Positions 48,880 through 63,877 of a stretch of 64,000 nucleotides of DNA are shown in pieces. Within the stretch, counting starts at the first letter, position 1. Every line of letters begins with the position of its first letter. Position numbers and translations under genes: made by a program. Below the pieces are notes generated by a model. That model was given only the letters and a program-made list of their open reading frames with translations, ran no database searches and was not told where the DNA came from. The DNA is taken from NCBI RefSeq assembly GCF_018913965.1, contig NZ_JAHMHG010000001.1:434001-498000 (forward strand), given 5' to 3'. Origin of the DNA: Mycoplasma sp. CSL7491-lung (lineage in GTDB: Bacteria; Bacillota_I; Bacilli_A; Mycoplasmatales; Metamycoplasmataceae).

Positions 48880-48916
48880 AAATAAATGAGTTTGCAATGC
48901 AAACCCTATTTATTTT
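48880..48916 (-). terminator. Intra-operon hairpin between lipoprotein and nuclease genes
   Basis: A minus-strand stem GTTTGC / GCAAAC with a 3-base loop is extended, after a small internal loop, by pairing of AATAAAT with ATTTATT. It lies in the 77-base gap after the MG185-type lipoprotein. A weak U tail suggests partial termination or mRNA end protection, which would make the lipoprotein more abundant than the downstream genes. Confidence 0.45.
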
Positions 48917-48930
48917 TTATTTTATATTAA

Positions 48931-51204
48931 TTATTGAGCATTTAGACCTTGAGTCATTGTTTCTACAAATTTATTAAAATCTGTTTTAGTTGCAGCATTA
49001 TCTGAATATTCTTTTTGTCTAGCATCTCATGCAGCTTTAATTTGTTTTCTAAATGAAGCTGAATATTCACCTGCCGGTTCTTCGAAAGCAACATAATCAT
49101 CATCCTCTGATACTTTTCCGAACTCTTCTAATGCAACTTGTAAATATTTATTATTTCCGTAAATTTTCTTTTTCTCTTCTTCGGTAAATGTATTGAAGTT
49201 AGATACTGGTGTAATATAACTCATTGATTTTTGTAATGAAAGTAATTGTTCTTTGTTGTTCATTAATCATTTAACGAACGCTTTAGTTGCATTATCTTCA
49301 ACTTCATTTGCGTGAACCCCAATTAATGATGGACCTTGTAAGTACAATACTTTTTTAGCGTCTTTTGATTCTCATTTTGTAGGTGTTACCCTTGATATTA
49401 ATTCATTTTCATTTAAGTAATCTTGATCTGATCTTGATTCAAATGATAATCCTAATTTTTTAAGGAATTCAGCTTTATCAGAAGTTAAAACTGAAACTAA
49501 AACTACATCTTTATTTCCGTTTTTTAATTCAACATATTTCTTTTCGATTTCGCTTTGATTTTGTTTAAATGTAGCATTTTCTTTTAGAACATCAAAATCT
49601 TTCTTGTCAATTACTAAAAGTTTTGCATTTTCGGTTGTTAAAAATGTATTTAATTTACTATCCGAATCTGCTGATTGTGATTTATAGTCATATTTTCCAG
49701 GTTCATCATTGCTTGTAGATTTAATCAATTTATTTTTGTATGAACTTATATATCCTATAACATCTTCTGGTTTTTCACCTTTTTTAGGGGTTAAACCATA
49801 TTCTAAAAATGTTTTATCATCATCGTTTAAAACAACTTTTCCATCTGCAGTTTTATAAACACTTACCGCCTTACCTGCTTTTTTAAAGTTATATGAATAA
49901 CCTGCAGTAGAACCTATAGAAAATGCAATTTTATGTTCAGTTTGTGTGGTTGATGAATATTGTCCGCCAGGGAATGCATAAACTGCACCTTTTTCAAATG
50001 CGTTTGAGAACACATTAAAGATAGCGTTAGAATTTTTGTAAGTACTTTGGTTAGAGTTTTTTATATTTGTAAAATTGATTGTTGTTCTACCGTCACTTTC
50101 TCTAACAACTTTTTGTAACATTAATCTAGAATCTGCATTTAATGATGAATATAAAGCTTGTTCATAAACTCCAGCAATGTCATCTATACCAAAAACATGT
50201 ACTGATGAATTGGTCTTTTTAGCAGATTCATCAAACAATGATTGTGCAAGAATACTAAAATCAATTAAATCAGCATAATTATTAAACATATCAAAATTCA
50301 ATTTTTTACCTTTTAAAATTTCACTCGCATTAGAAACTGGTTGACCTCAAATTTTTTCAACAGATGCTCTATCGCCTTTACCTGCATTAATCATTTTTTC
50401 AAATTCTAATTTTGATACATCATTTGCATATGTAACACCTTTTTGAACCATTGTTTCAAGAATATAACTCATTACAGAAGCATTAATAGAAAGAACTTGT
50501 GTACTTTTGAAAAATGGTAAAACATATGTAGATTTATTTACAACATTTTCTAAATCATCATTATTTGAAACAAATGATTTATCAAATTCAGTAATATCTG
50601 TATTTATTGTAGTTTCTTGATCATTGAAACTTAATAACATATTTTTACTTGCTAATGTAGCGGCTACAGGAGCATAGTTAATTGTTAAATTATAAAAACC
50701 ATTAGTGTCTTTTGCATTTAATTTACTTGAAACATCATCTTTTCCTGCATCGTATCCACTACCTAAATTTTGTTGTTGTACAGGAAGAGCAAATTCACTA
50801 ACTCCTAATTTTTTATATTCTTCTTGCTTTTGTTCTTCAGTAAGATTTGCATTTTTTCTAACTATCTCTTTTTTCTCCACTAAAGCATTATACGCCTCAA
50901 GAGTTTTGTTTAAACTTCTTGCTTGTGGACCTGTTTCACTAAATGTTGTACCAATTTTAATTACACCATCATTAACTTGGTCAAAACGTGAGTCTGCTGG
51001 TACTGATGTATTTGCACCGATTGATGCATTTGTAACTCTTTCAAGTTGTTCAGCCGGTATTTCTGCAGTTGAACTAGTACCGCTTGTGCTAGTTGACCCA
51101 CTTTTGTTTTCAGTCGATTGACCGCAACTAATCGCAACACTTAATGCGGCAAATGATGAAACACCTGACAACGCAAAAGCGAATTTTTTAAATTTATTAT
51201 TCAT
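48931..51204 (-). CDS. P68/P80-family surface lipoprotein, ABC-associated (MG185-type, 757 aa)
   Basis: Signal peptide with lipobox AISC, then a Ser/Thr/Gly-rich linker. The body resembles mycoplasma P68/P80 family lipoproteins (MG185 type), which look like enlarged solute-binding proteins: two mixed alpha/beta lobes with GIDDIAGVYEQALYSSLNAD and FVKWLMNNKEQLLSLQKSMS, the latter typical of the C-terminal part of extracellular binding proteins. First gene of the transporter operon. It probably captures the imported compound (nucleotides, oligonucleotides or sugars) or binds host material. All Trp codons checked at joins are TGA. No defects seen. Confidence 0.83.
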
Positions 51205-51373
51205 TAAATATTTCCCCTCTAAAATTAAAATAAATATATGAAATTAATTCTCTAACTTTAATTTAAATATTAAAAAACATATCGAAAATAGATAAATAAT
51301 TTCGAATATATTATATTATTTTTTTGAGTAACTTTTTTAAAAATATGAAATAAATGCATTTTTTACCACAAAA

Positions 51374-51424
51374 AACACTTAACCCAAAAAATGATTAAAC
51401 GTCTTTTGAGTTAAGTGTTTCTTT
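51374..51424. terminator. Terminator overlapping the 3' end of the MFS gene
   Basis: Perfect 10-bp stem AACACTTAAC (51374-51383) with GTTAAGTGTT (51410-51419). On the minus strand it is followed by a T run and terminates the MFS gene, whose stop (51395-51397) falls in the loop, so the upstream arm is coding. Confidence 0.65.
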
Positions 51425-52621
51425 TTTTCTATATGAATATAACAATAAAATCATTGTTAATAATATCAATGTATATAAAACATATGTGTGATAATATGAA
51501 ACATTTGCTAAAACATATGTTAATAGATATGTAAAAAATATTGAACTAATAGTCGGTATAATTAAAATTAATCTATTAATATTTAAACAAATCTTTTTAT
51601 GATTATTATTAATACTTTTAGTTTCAAAACTAATATTATTGTTTACATAATTTATAATAAATTGTTGAATTGCATTAATAACAAAAAATCAAACAATACT
51701 AAAAATAGTATCTCTTATTTGACTTATAAATAATCAGCTAAGATTTAAACCAAAAAATATAAATAATAACGTGTTGTTTATATTCAACTTCTTCTTTTTG
51801 ATTACAAAAGAAGTTAAAAGTCCTAATATACCCACAAAAGCCATAGTAATTGCTAAATAGTAACTTCAAAAATGAAAATCATATTGATAATAGTTAAAAA
51901 AAGCAATTACTCCTGATTGTCTAGTAAATAAAAACAAGCTACTTAATGATATTAATGTTATTAGATATATACTATTATGAACTTTTTTATCGTTTTCAAT
52001 TTGTTTTATTTTATTATCAAAAGAATTTTTGTTTAACTTCACTAAACTAAATAAAAATATTGAAATTAAATAAAAAATTAAATTGATAGTCATAAAAATA
52101 TCAAAAGTAACTTTATTGAAAACTTCTACCGAAAAAATGGGTGATATTAATAAAGATAAGCCAACTCCTAAATTAAAAATGTTGTTTACTATACTAAATT
52201 CTTTATTATTAGAAGAAATAAAATGAGTCATTTTTTTAATACACATTGTTTTCAATGAGTATGTAAATGATTGTAAAACATTTAAAATTAATAAAATTGT
52301 AACAATAAGTTCGATATTAGTACTGAACGGAAATAAATTTCACATAATAATCGGAATAATTAAAAAAATAGCACTAATAAGATCTAAAATAATTAGAATT
52401 TTTTTAAAATTAATTATTTTTAACAATTTTTTATTAAAAATTTGAACAACAACTAGTGGAAGTTGCATCAACATAAAAAGAGTAGTGACAAGTCAATATG
52501 AATGAGTAAAATTATATATTTGCATTGCGCTACCCATCTTTAAAGATTCCGAAGGAACCCAGGGAATTAAAACACTCGAAATAAATTTAAATGAATTAAA
52601 TTTAAAATTATTTTTGTTCAT
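51395..52621 (-). CDS. MFS-like transporter (408 aa)
   Basis: A polytopic protein with about 11-12 membrane helices in two halves separated by a charged cytoplasmic loop (KLNKNSFDNKIKQIENDKK), the layout of the major facilitator superfamily. Start ATG 52621 has AAGGA upstream; TGA codons in the frame are Trp. No substrate-specific motif is readable, and the typical MFS loop 2-3 motif is not obvious, so assignment rests on topology. It is transcribed alone, ending in the shared hairpin before the P68/P80 lipoprotein promoter. Confidence 0.62.
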
Positions 52622-52770
52622 TTTTTTCCTTTCTTATCGTTTTTAGTTTAATTCTAATTATTGTAATTAAATTTATACCACATTTAAATGTTAAAACAAT
52701 AAAAAAATTTTATTAAAAAATAAAATTGATTATAAAATAAAAAATACAACTAAAAAATAAATAAAAAAAG

Positions 52771-52776
52771 TATAAT
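52771..52776 (+). promoter_or_regulatory. Likely -10 box of the upp-leuS-lon-APC transcript
   Basis: TATAAT at 52771-52776, 49 bases before the upp start, in the 203-bp divergent gap with the MFS gene. No clear -35. GGA lies near the start. Nothing else was recognised in the gap. Confidence 0.4.
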
Positions 52777-52824
52777 ATAATAAAATTTATATATTTATTA
52801 AAAATTCAATAAAAAAGGATACAA

Positions 52825-53451
52825 ATGTTAAAGATATTAGAGCACCCACTTATTAAAATTAAAATGACAAAACTAAGAGACAAAAACACAAATCATCGAG
52901 AATTTAGAAGTAATTTAAACGAAATTGCGTCTTTAATGGTTTATGAAATAATGAGAGATTATAAGACTAAGCCACATAAAGTTACAACACCACTTAATAA
53001 AGAATTTGAAGGGGTAACTTTTGACAAAGAAATTGCTTTAGTTCCAATCTTAAGAGCCGGATTGGGTATGACAGAAGGATTATTAAATTTAATTCCAGAT
53101 GCACGTGTAGGACATATAGGAATGTATCGTGATGAAGAAAACCTAACACCACACGAATATTATTATAAAATGCCAAACGTATCAAAGGATAGTTTAATCA
53201 TAGTTGTTGACCCTATGTTAGCAACAGGTAATTCTGCCGTAGATTCTATAAAAAGAATAAAACAAGATGGATTTACAAATATTAAATTAGTTTGCTTAGT
53301 TGGTGCTCAAAAAGGCGTCGATAATGTAATAGCAAATTTTGGTGCAGATTTTGATATTTACTTATCATCTTTAGACTCAAAATTAAATTCAAATGGATAT
53401 ATAGAGCCCGGTCTAGGAGATGCCGGAGATCGTATTTTCGGAACTAAATAA
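52825..53451 (+). CDS. upp: Uracil phosphoribosyltransferase (208 aa)
   Basis: Converts uracil and PRPP to UMP, the main pyrimidine salvage step in mycoplasmas, which cannot make pyrimidines de novo. The PRPP-binding loop is IVVDPMLATGNSA near residue 132, the flexible loop region carries MYRDEENLTPHEYY, and the uracil-recognising C-terminus reads YIEPGLGDAGDRIFGTK. Length equals the standard enzyme. leuS starts 9 bases after the stop with its own AAGGAG. Confidence 0.95.
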   Translation: MLKILEHPLIKIKMTKLRDKNTNHREFRSNLNEIASLMVYEIMRDYKTKPHKVTTPLNKEFEGVTFDKEIALVPILRAGLGMTEGLLNLIPDARVGHIGMYRDEENLTPHEYYYKMPNVSKDSLIIVVDPMLATGNSAVDSIKRIKQDGFTNIKLVCLVGAQKGVDNVIANFGADFDIYLSSLDSKLNSNGYIEPGLGDAGDRIFGTK

Positions 53452-53460
53452 GGAGCAAAA

Positions 53461-55788
<2,328 letters not shown>

Positions 55789-55800
55789 ATAAGGAGAGTT

Positions 55801-58440
55801 ATGAAAAAGAAAAATTATTTCACAACAATAGTATTAAATGAACAATTATATACTTACCCAAGTGCTATCCACGAATTGGTAGTAAATAGTGACTCCATGT
55901 CAGATGAATCATTGGTATTCGAACATTACAAGCAAAACAAACCAATTGCTCTTGCATTTAAAGATTTTGAAGATGATTTACTACATCGTGGTATTTATGC
56001 GGAAATATTAGATATCGCGAAATTAGAAGATTCTAATGACTTTAAATTTGTTTTTAAAGCACTTGCGTTCATTGAATTTGATGATTATGGTTTTGCACAA
56101 ATTGAAAACGATTTAAAAATAAAAAAAGACAGTTTTGTCAATTTTGAATTTTTCAAAAAAAATATCGCTGATCTACAATCTAAAAACTACATACCCGTTT
56201 CTTCAGGAGAAATAATTTACCTATCAAGTAATAATGATGCGATATCAACGAATATTGACGTAACTATTTCTAATGATGAAATTACTGAAGAATTACAAAA
56301 AATCCAAACAATAGTAGAAGATAGTAAAATAACAAAAATTTGATTTGCAACAAGAAGATCAACAAACAAAAAATGAACATACAAAGAGTTTTTAAAATTT
56401 ATGTTAGATTTCGGCATTAGCGAAAATTTAACAACTTACGATGAAAAACTAACATTTTTAAATTCTCTTCTTTCAATAGTTAATGAAGAAGTTATAGAAA
56501 AACTAGATCTCTTTTTAGAATATAATAGATTAAATGTTCAAGCAATAATATTAAGAATTACAGAAATTATTACAGAAAATTTTATGACAGAAAAAATGAT
56601 TGCTGACAAGATGAACACTAGACTAACAAACCAACAAAAAGAATTTATTTTAAGAGAAAAATTAAAATCAATCCAAGACGAACTTGAAGAAATGAAAGTT
56701 CCTGTAGATGAAGATGAATATTTAAAATTATTGAAAGACAAAAATAAAAATCTTAGATATCCTTCATCTATTCGTGAATTAATCAAAGAAGAAACAAAAA
56801 GAATTTCTGAAATGATGCCTACTTCTCCAGAAGCTAATATTTCAAAAACATATGTAAGTTTATTGAAAAAATTACCATGAAGATTAACAGAAATAGAAAA
56901 TCTAGACATTAATCATGTTAAAAAAACACTAGATAAATATCACTACGGTATAGATAAGGTAAAAGAGAGAATATTGGAATATATTGCCGTAATAATTAAA
57001 ATTAAACAAAACCAAATAGATGTTGACAAAAAAATTAAATACGACAATAATAACGAAATAGATTTAAATCTTTTTAAAGAAAACGAAAAAGAAAGCCAAA
57101 AAACATTTAATAATGTTCCTATTATTTGTTTAGTTGGTCCACCCGGTACAGGTAAAACTTCACTTTCTAAAGCTATTGCAGAATCATTACAAAGAAAATT
57201 TGTAAAAATTTCTCTAGGAGGAGTTAGTGATGAATCTGAAATAAGAGGTCATCGTAGAACATATGTAGGTGCAATGCCCGGAAAAATTATTAAAGGAATT
57301 AAACAAGCCGGAGTTTCAAATCCTGTTGTATTATTAGATGAAATCGATAAGATGGCGTCGACAAACAAAGGAGATCCCGCTTCAGCTATGTTGGAAGTTT
57401 TAGATCCCGAACAAAATAGTAAATTTCAAGACCACTACCTTGAACATGAGTACGATTTATCTAAAGTTGTATTTATCGCCACAGCAAATTATTACGATGC
57501 AATTCCGCACGCATTAAGAGATAGAATTGAAGTTATTGAGCTTTCAGCTTATACTCTTTCAGAAAAAATGAACATAGCTAAAAAGCATTTATTACCAAAA
57601 GTTGTAGAACAAGTTGGTGAGAAAAATGGATTTTTAAATATTAGCGACAAAACCCTTGAATATATAATTTCAAACTATACAATTGAAGCGGGAGTTCGTG
57701 GTTTAAAACGTATTCTAGATAAAATTGCTCGTAAATTCACTTTAAAAAGTTTAGATAAAAATGAAACTAAAACTAAAAAATATAAAGTTGAAATTTCAGC
57801 ATTAAAAGAGTTATTAGGGCCTGAATATTACAAAGATAATGAAGAAGATAATTATCAAGTTCCGGGTGTTGTTAATGGATTAGCTTACACAACAGTTGGG
57901 GGAACATCGCTTCAAATCGAAGTAAATACTTACCCGGGAAAAGGCGAAATAAAGTTAACAGGTTCATTAAAAGATGTAATGCAAGAGTCTGCAAAAATTG
58001 CCTTATCTTTCGTTAAAGCTAATGCAGAAAAATTCGGAATCAAAGATTTTGATTTTGATAAAAATACAATTCATATTCACGTACCGGAAGGTGCAACACC
58101 AAAAGACGGACCAAGTGCTGGTGTAACATTTACAACCGCATTAATTTCAGCACTTAGCGGTAAAGTTGTTCCTCATTATTACGGAATGACTGGAGAAATT
58201 ACACTTAGAGGTAGAGTCTTAAATATAGGTGGCTTGAAAGAAAAATCATTTGCAGCAACACAGAAAAAATTGAAGTACGTATTTATCCCATTCGGAAACG
58301 AATCTAATCTATTAGAAATACCAGAAGAAATAAAGAAAAAAATAACATATATCCCTGTTAAATATTATGAAGAAATATATGATGTAATTTTCAACAACAA
58401 AAAACCTAAAAAAGTAATAACAACTGGAAATAATGAGTAA
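55801..58440 (+). CDS. lon: ATP-dependent protease Lon (879 aa)
   Basis: Full-length Lon: an N-terminal substrate-binding domain (about 1-300; diverged, as usual in mycoplasmas), AAA+ domain with Walker A GPPGTGKT near residue 446 and Walker [11 protein letters not shown], and a C-terminal peptidase domain with Ser772 in GPSAGV and the partner Lys in [10 protein letters not shown]. Degrades misfolded and regulatory proteins; a cell that tolerates leucine mistranslation would depend on it. Two internal TGA Trp codons split the apparent frames. Strong GGAGAG precedes the ATG. The 3' end overlaps the APC gene by 8 bases. Confidence 0.95.
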
Positions 58441-59926
58441 AAAGCATTTTGGTGAAAAATCTTTTACTTTATTTACAATCAATTTCATAATTGGGTTGGG
58501 TTTTCTAACTACAATAGCAAATGTTTGAAATCTAGGATTTTACGGATATTTAATAATATTAATATCCGTTTTAACTATTTTTGGAACATCTTTAGTTTTT
58601 TCGCGGTTGGCTAATTCTTTCAAAGAACACTATGGCGGTTCTTACGCCTTTAGTAGACAACTAGAAAATGATATTTACAAAAAAGAAAATAATATAGAGA
58701 TAACAATACCAAAAAAACAGAAACTATTAAATCATTTTAACTTTTTTATTGGATGAAATCAATTTATTCAATCGCCTGTTTTATCTTCAATATCACCGCT
58801 ATTTCTTTCCACAATAATTGAGTTAGTAATTTCGAAAGATAATCCTAATTATTCAACTATAGTCTGAATTATTAGGATTATATCATTCATATTTTTTGCA
58901 TTATTGATTGCTATATCTACATTTGGGTTGAAATTGAATACTAAAATAGTATTTTTGACAGGCATAATTAAATGAATTTTTCTAGGGATTGGGTTAATAA
59001 TATTAATATACTTAACCTTTATGGATAATGCTTTGACAAACACATATTTAGAAGGCTATAAAGAAAATATAAATAATACAATCAATATAAGAATTACTCC
59101 GAAACTAATTTTTACTAATATAATACTTTTTATATTTTCGTTCGCCGGAATTGAAGATATGGCTTCAATGACAAAAGATGTTAAATTTAAAAACTTCAGA
59201 AAAGTATTGTTTTGATCAATTTCTATAGTGTTAATAATTTACTTATTATTCTATACTTTTATAATGGGAATAAAAGATTTGTCATCGTATAGTAATTTTT
59301 CTTCCTTTTACACAAGTTATACAAGAGGCCTTGGTATTTTCGGGGTTATCTTATTCATAGTAGGTTTTATTTCAAATGATATTGGGTATAAAATTTCACA
59401 AACTGTTTCTACAGCGAGAAAGTTAATACCTCTATCACAAGACAATCATATTAGTCCTTTTTTTGCTAAGCAAAATAAAAAAGGAGAATTTCATAATGCA
59501 ATAATTTTCACTGGTATATTTACTTTTATATCAATGGTTATTTTATGATTGTTACCAATATTGTTAACAGATGAAAATTCAGAAAATCCATATTTTAATG
59601 CTGTTATAATCGTTAATAGTATAGCTTTATTGATTGAAGATATGTTAACATACATAGTTGCCTTTATGTTAGATAGAAAAAAAATAATACCAAAAATACC
59701 TTTTTGAGAAAAAATTATTTACACAATAAATGTAATATGAATATTTATAATTACATCTATTATAATTTTTCCATTCATAATAAACGACTCATGAAAAAGT
59801 GAAAATACATTTGTTTTTGTAATTTATTTTTCTTTCATATTAATAGGATTTTTATTTAAGTGAACATGAAGTGTATACAATAAAAAAATTAGTCAAAAAA
59901 ATAATAAAAAATTCAAGTCTTTATAA
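58433..59926 (+). CDS. APC-family amino acid permease (497 aa)
   Basis: About 12 membrane helices. The first helix contains [19 protein letters not shown], the unwound substrate-site helix of APC transporters, followed by the cytoplasmic [15 protein letters not shown] segment, the typical 'GGxYxF' block. Helix 6-7 region carries [15 protein letters not shown]. Substrate (an amino acid) cannot be specified. Start overlaps the lon stop by 8 bases. The stop TAA (59924-59926) lies in a hairpin loop directly against the stop of the convergent PI-PLC gene. Frame reading across TGA codons shows no break. Confidence 0.82.
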
Positions 59927-59940
59927 ACTTGAATTTTTCT
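59909..59940. terminator. Bidirectional terminator containing both convergent stop codons
   Basis: A perfect 10-bp stem AAATTCAAGT (59909-59918) with ACTTGAATTT (59927-59936) is followed by T runs on both strands. The 8-base loop holds the minus-strand TAA (59921-59923) and the plus-strand TAA (59924-59926). Confidence 0.72.
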
Positions 59941-62900
59941 TTTTATTTTTACGTTTCAATATCATAATAATATTTAACAATAAAATGAATAGCCCAACGG
60001 GAATTAGAAGCAAATAAAAGTAACTATTATTTCACCTTCTTACTTCGTTTTTAAACTCCGAATTAATTACAAATTCTTTTTCTTTTTCTGTTTTTTTTGA
60101 ATTAGTGTCACTTATTTTGTCTTTTTTCTGAGGTAAAATTTTTTTTGTTTCACTAACTGAACTTGAATTTTGATCCTTAAATTCATTATTTTTTGTTTTG
60201 TTAATTGATTCGATTGAATCATCGTTTGAGTTTTTGTCAATTGATTTATTATTATCTAGTCCATTACTATCAACATTAGTTTCATTTGTTCCATTATTCG
60301 GAACTTCTAAATCTACTTTTTTATCACTATTATTATCATTATAGTTATTATCACTAGCACTATCTATGGTAACTAAATTATCATCATTGATCTTGTCTGA
60401 ATTATCTAATTCGTTTTCTTTGCTATTATTATCCTCGGAAATAACAATATTATCTTTTGAATTCTCGTGTTTGAATTTTATAGACTCATCTTCTAATTTG
60501 CTTAAAAAATAATTTATATCTCTAATTTTTTCTTCTATTTCTATATAATTATTACTTTTTTTATAAATTTCTCTTAATTCAGAAACCTTATTTAAAAGGT
60601 TATCTTTAATTTCATCATAATTATTCAAAAACCTATCTTCTAATTTAATTTTTTCTATATTTTTAAAAAGTTCTTCAGAAATTATAATAGAATTATCTAA
60701 ATTTAAATATTTTTGTTTATTTGAAAGATAATTTTCTTCATTTACAGAATTATTCAATTCGTATAATGCATTTTTTCTTTGTTCATTAGAAAGTTGCTTA
60801 AATATATTTTCATCATTATTTTTTATATTTTTTTCCTCTAATATACTTATCTGATCTTTAATTTCTTGAAGCTTTTCGCTATTATCAACATTGCTCAAAA
60901 TAGTATTTAAATTATTTTTTTCAAATTCATATAATTTATTTGATTTAGCAATTCTATCTCTTAAGTTAGATATTACTTTTTCACCATTAAAAATTAACAT
61001 ATAATTGTTTAGAAAATTAATGTAACTATTCACAGTTTTAATGTCAATATCTCGGCTTATTTTTTGCTTAATTTCGTTATATTTATTCGAAAAATCAACT
61101 TGTTTTTCATACTCAAGAAGTCCATAACCTTTTTCTAAATCATAATTCGAAAACTCATAAAACAACTGGTTTAATTGATTCATTTTTTTGTTTAATAAAG
61201 ATGCATCATTTAATTTGTTTTTTAGAGCATCAATATCAATTATTTTTTTCATTTCACCGGATAGATGACTTTTTTGAGAAAAATTTAAATATTCTAAGTT
61301 AGATAATTTATATAAGAAATTTTCTTCTTCTAAGTTATCTAATTTTTTAATAAAATTAGCTAAATTACTTTCGTTAACATCAAAAATATTATTTAAGCTT
61401 GAAACTAATTTTTCTTTTCACTCTTCATACAACTTATCACTATCATTTATCCTTTTAATAATATATGAATAAAGATTGTTTGATTTTTTAGCTTTTTGTA
61501 ATAAAGTAACTATTTCTTCTTTTTTATTATTTATGTAATCTAAATCTAAAAGTGAATTTGGCTCATTTATCTTATTTTTAATTTCGTTTAATGTATTTTG
61601 AAAATTTCTATTATTTAGATTATTAAATGAACTATTTTTCGAATCATATTCTTCTGCTTTTTTTACTTCTTGTTTTAATTCACTTAATTTTAATTTATAT
61701 GAATTTACTAATTCTATTATTAAATTTGAGGATTCAAGATTTGAGATATTATCAATAATTTCATTTCTAAAAAAATCTTTAAAAATGAAATTTCCATCAC
61801 TGCTTAAAAAATTTTTAATTTCGACAATATTTTTCCTTGCACTATTAATATTATCTTGCATCAACTTAGCTTTTTCTTTCAAATGATTATATTCTTGTTT
61901 TGAAATTAAATTAACTTCATCAACACTTGTTGAGATTTGAATTTTAGATATTATTTCATCTGGAATCAATAATGTTTCGTTGATCTTATTATTTCAATGC
62001 TCTTTTGCAAAATTGAAATCGGGGTTCTCTTTTTTGAAATCTAGTTTAAGATTTTTAAAATTATATTTATTAAACTCATCAATAATTTTAGGCACAATTT
62101 TAGATATTTCATCTTTTTTTAATGTTTCTAAAAATAAATTATTCATTTCGCTACTTGATATATAGTTAACTCTATTATTGAATAAAGAATTTATTTTTTC
62201 TATGATATTGTTTTTTAAATTATTGATCTCAGTTATCTTTTGATTAGAAAAAATATTATTTATTTGATCTCTTTTTGTATTTAAAATTAATAAATTATCA
62301 TCTATATTATTTAACAATAATAACTCTTGGTTAATTTGATTTTTAATTGAATTAAAATTATCTGTTAATTCCGCTAGTTTTAAATTATCATTGTTTTTTA
62401 TATTTTCGAGCGGGATGCTAAATTTATCATTTAAATATCTAACAATAGATGAATAATTTTTATTATAACCATAGTCAATTTTTAGTTTATTTATAACATC
62501 AATTAATTCATTTCTTTTTATAATAAATTGATTTGTTTCGACCGGTAAATCTATATTTATTTCATTGTATTTTCTTTGCGCAAATCAACCATCATTTGGT
62601 GTCATTTTATATGCTGATACTTTAATTATTTGAGGGTGTTTAAGTTGATTTTCAATATTTATTTCAAATTTATTACTATTATATTCGGAAGGAATTACTT
62701 TAGATATTAAATTGCCATCTATATCAAATTCGATATGCAGGTTTTGATATGATTTTGGATTATCAGATGTTATTAATGTTATTTTATTATCTCTATCATA
62801 TACTTTGTCGAAATGTAAACTGTTAACCAATGGGCCTAAAACATTATTATTAATTATAGTGTCCGTATAATTAAAGTTGGTCCTATAAATAGATTGTATA

Positions 62901-63877
62901 AGCGAAGGACCAGGAAAATCACTAAATACAACACCGAGTGTAGAAAGTTCGTTATGATTATTAATATAATCAGCTACTTTTTGATTTACTTCATTTGATG
63001 AAGTGTTAGGTTGTCTTCCACTAGCATATGAAGTAAAATTGACATATAATCTATTATCACGGTAACCTTTATTATTAGTTCTTTGAAAATGATCGGTAAT
63101 ATGCTTTACTTTTTCTTCACTCGAATTAATTCCGTCATATTTATCTTGAACAACATAATTGTCAGTAATTGCTCTAAAATGAAAACCACCAACAGTATCT
63201 CGATTAATTTTATGATGTAAGTGATTTAATACTATTATTTTTCCTCTATATTGACCTATATTGAAACCTTTTTCTTTAGATAAAGTATCTACATTTTCAC
63301 CGGATTGATTATAAATATAATCGTAGTAGTCTCTAAATATAGTTTTTTGGTAAATTTGATTAGCTTCTTTAGCGTATTTTTCGTTATTTACGTTAAAATT
63401 TTCATCTTTTATTCTAACTATAATAAATTCACTAGGATGCTCATTTAAAAATTTCACATATTCTTGAAAAGCCTTATCTATAAATTGATCCGATGGGATA
63501 CTACCATGAACTAAACGACCATCATTTTGCATTCTTAAGTCAAAAGCCCTTACACCTAATTTTAATTGGTCTTCAAAATTAAAATATTGGGTTTTAGCTA
63601 ATAAACGACCTCCAATAGACCAAAGAAAACCTCATCCGTTATACATAGTTGAATCGTGTGTTCCTGGTATGCTCAATGAAAATAAGCTTCTGTTATCAGG
63701 TATATCCTTCATTCAATCAGTAGCTAAATAATCACTGACATTTATTTCAGGTCCATCAATATGTGATAAACTTTTTTTTAAATAAGTCGTTTTATTGTTA
63801 ACTGAAATACTGCTTGATAAAACAATTGGCAAAGTTAATATCGAAATAAAAGACCAAAAGAACAATTTCTTTTTCAT
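59921..63877 (-). CDS. Secreted PI-PLC-domain protein with long helical stalk and C-terminal anchor (1318 aa)
   Basis: The signal peptide (residues 1-24, no lipobox) is followed by a phosphatidylinositol-specific phospholipase C X-type domain (about 60-420): His74 in IPGTHDSTMYNGW and His124 in RLVHG correspond to the two catalytic histidines, and GVRAFDLRM carries the active-site Asp/Arg pair. It would cleave phosphatidylinositol or GPI anchors of host membranes. Residues about 450-1130 are charged coiled-coil-rich helix. An Asn/Asp/Ser-rich acidic linker (about 1150-1270) precedes a C-terminal membrane helix (YLLLIPVGLFILLLNIIMIL) and a Lys-rich tail. AAGGAG lies before ATG 63877. All fragments share one frame with TGA as Trp. 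Activity against mycoplasma lipids is an alternative. Confidence 0.85.
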
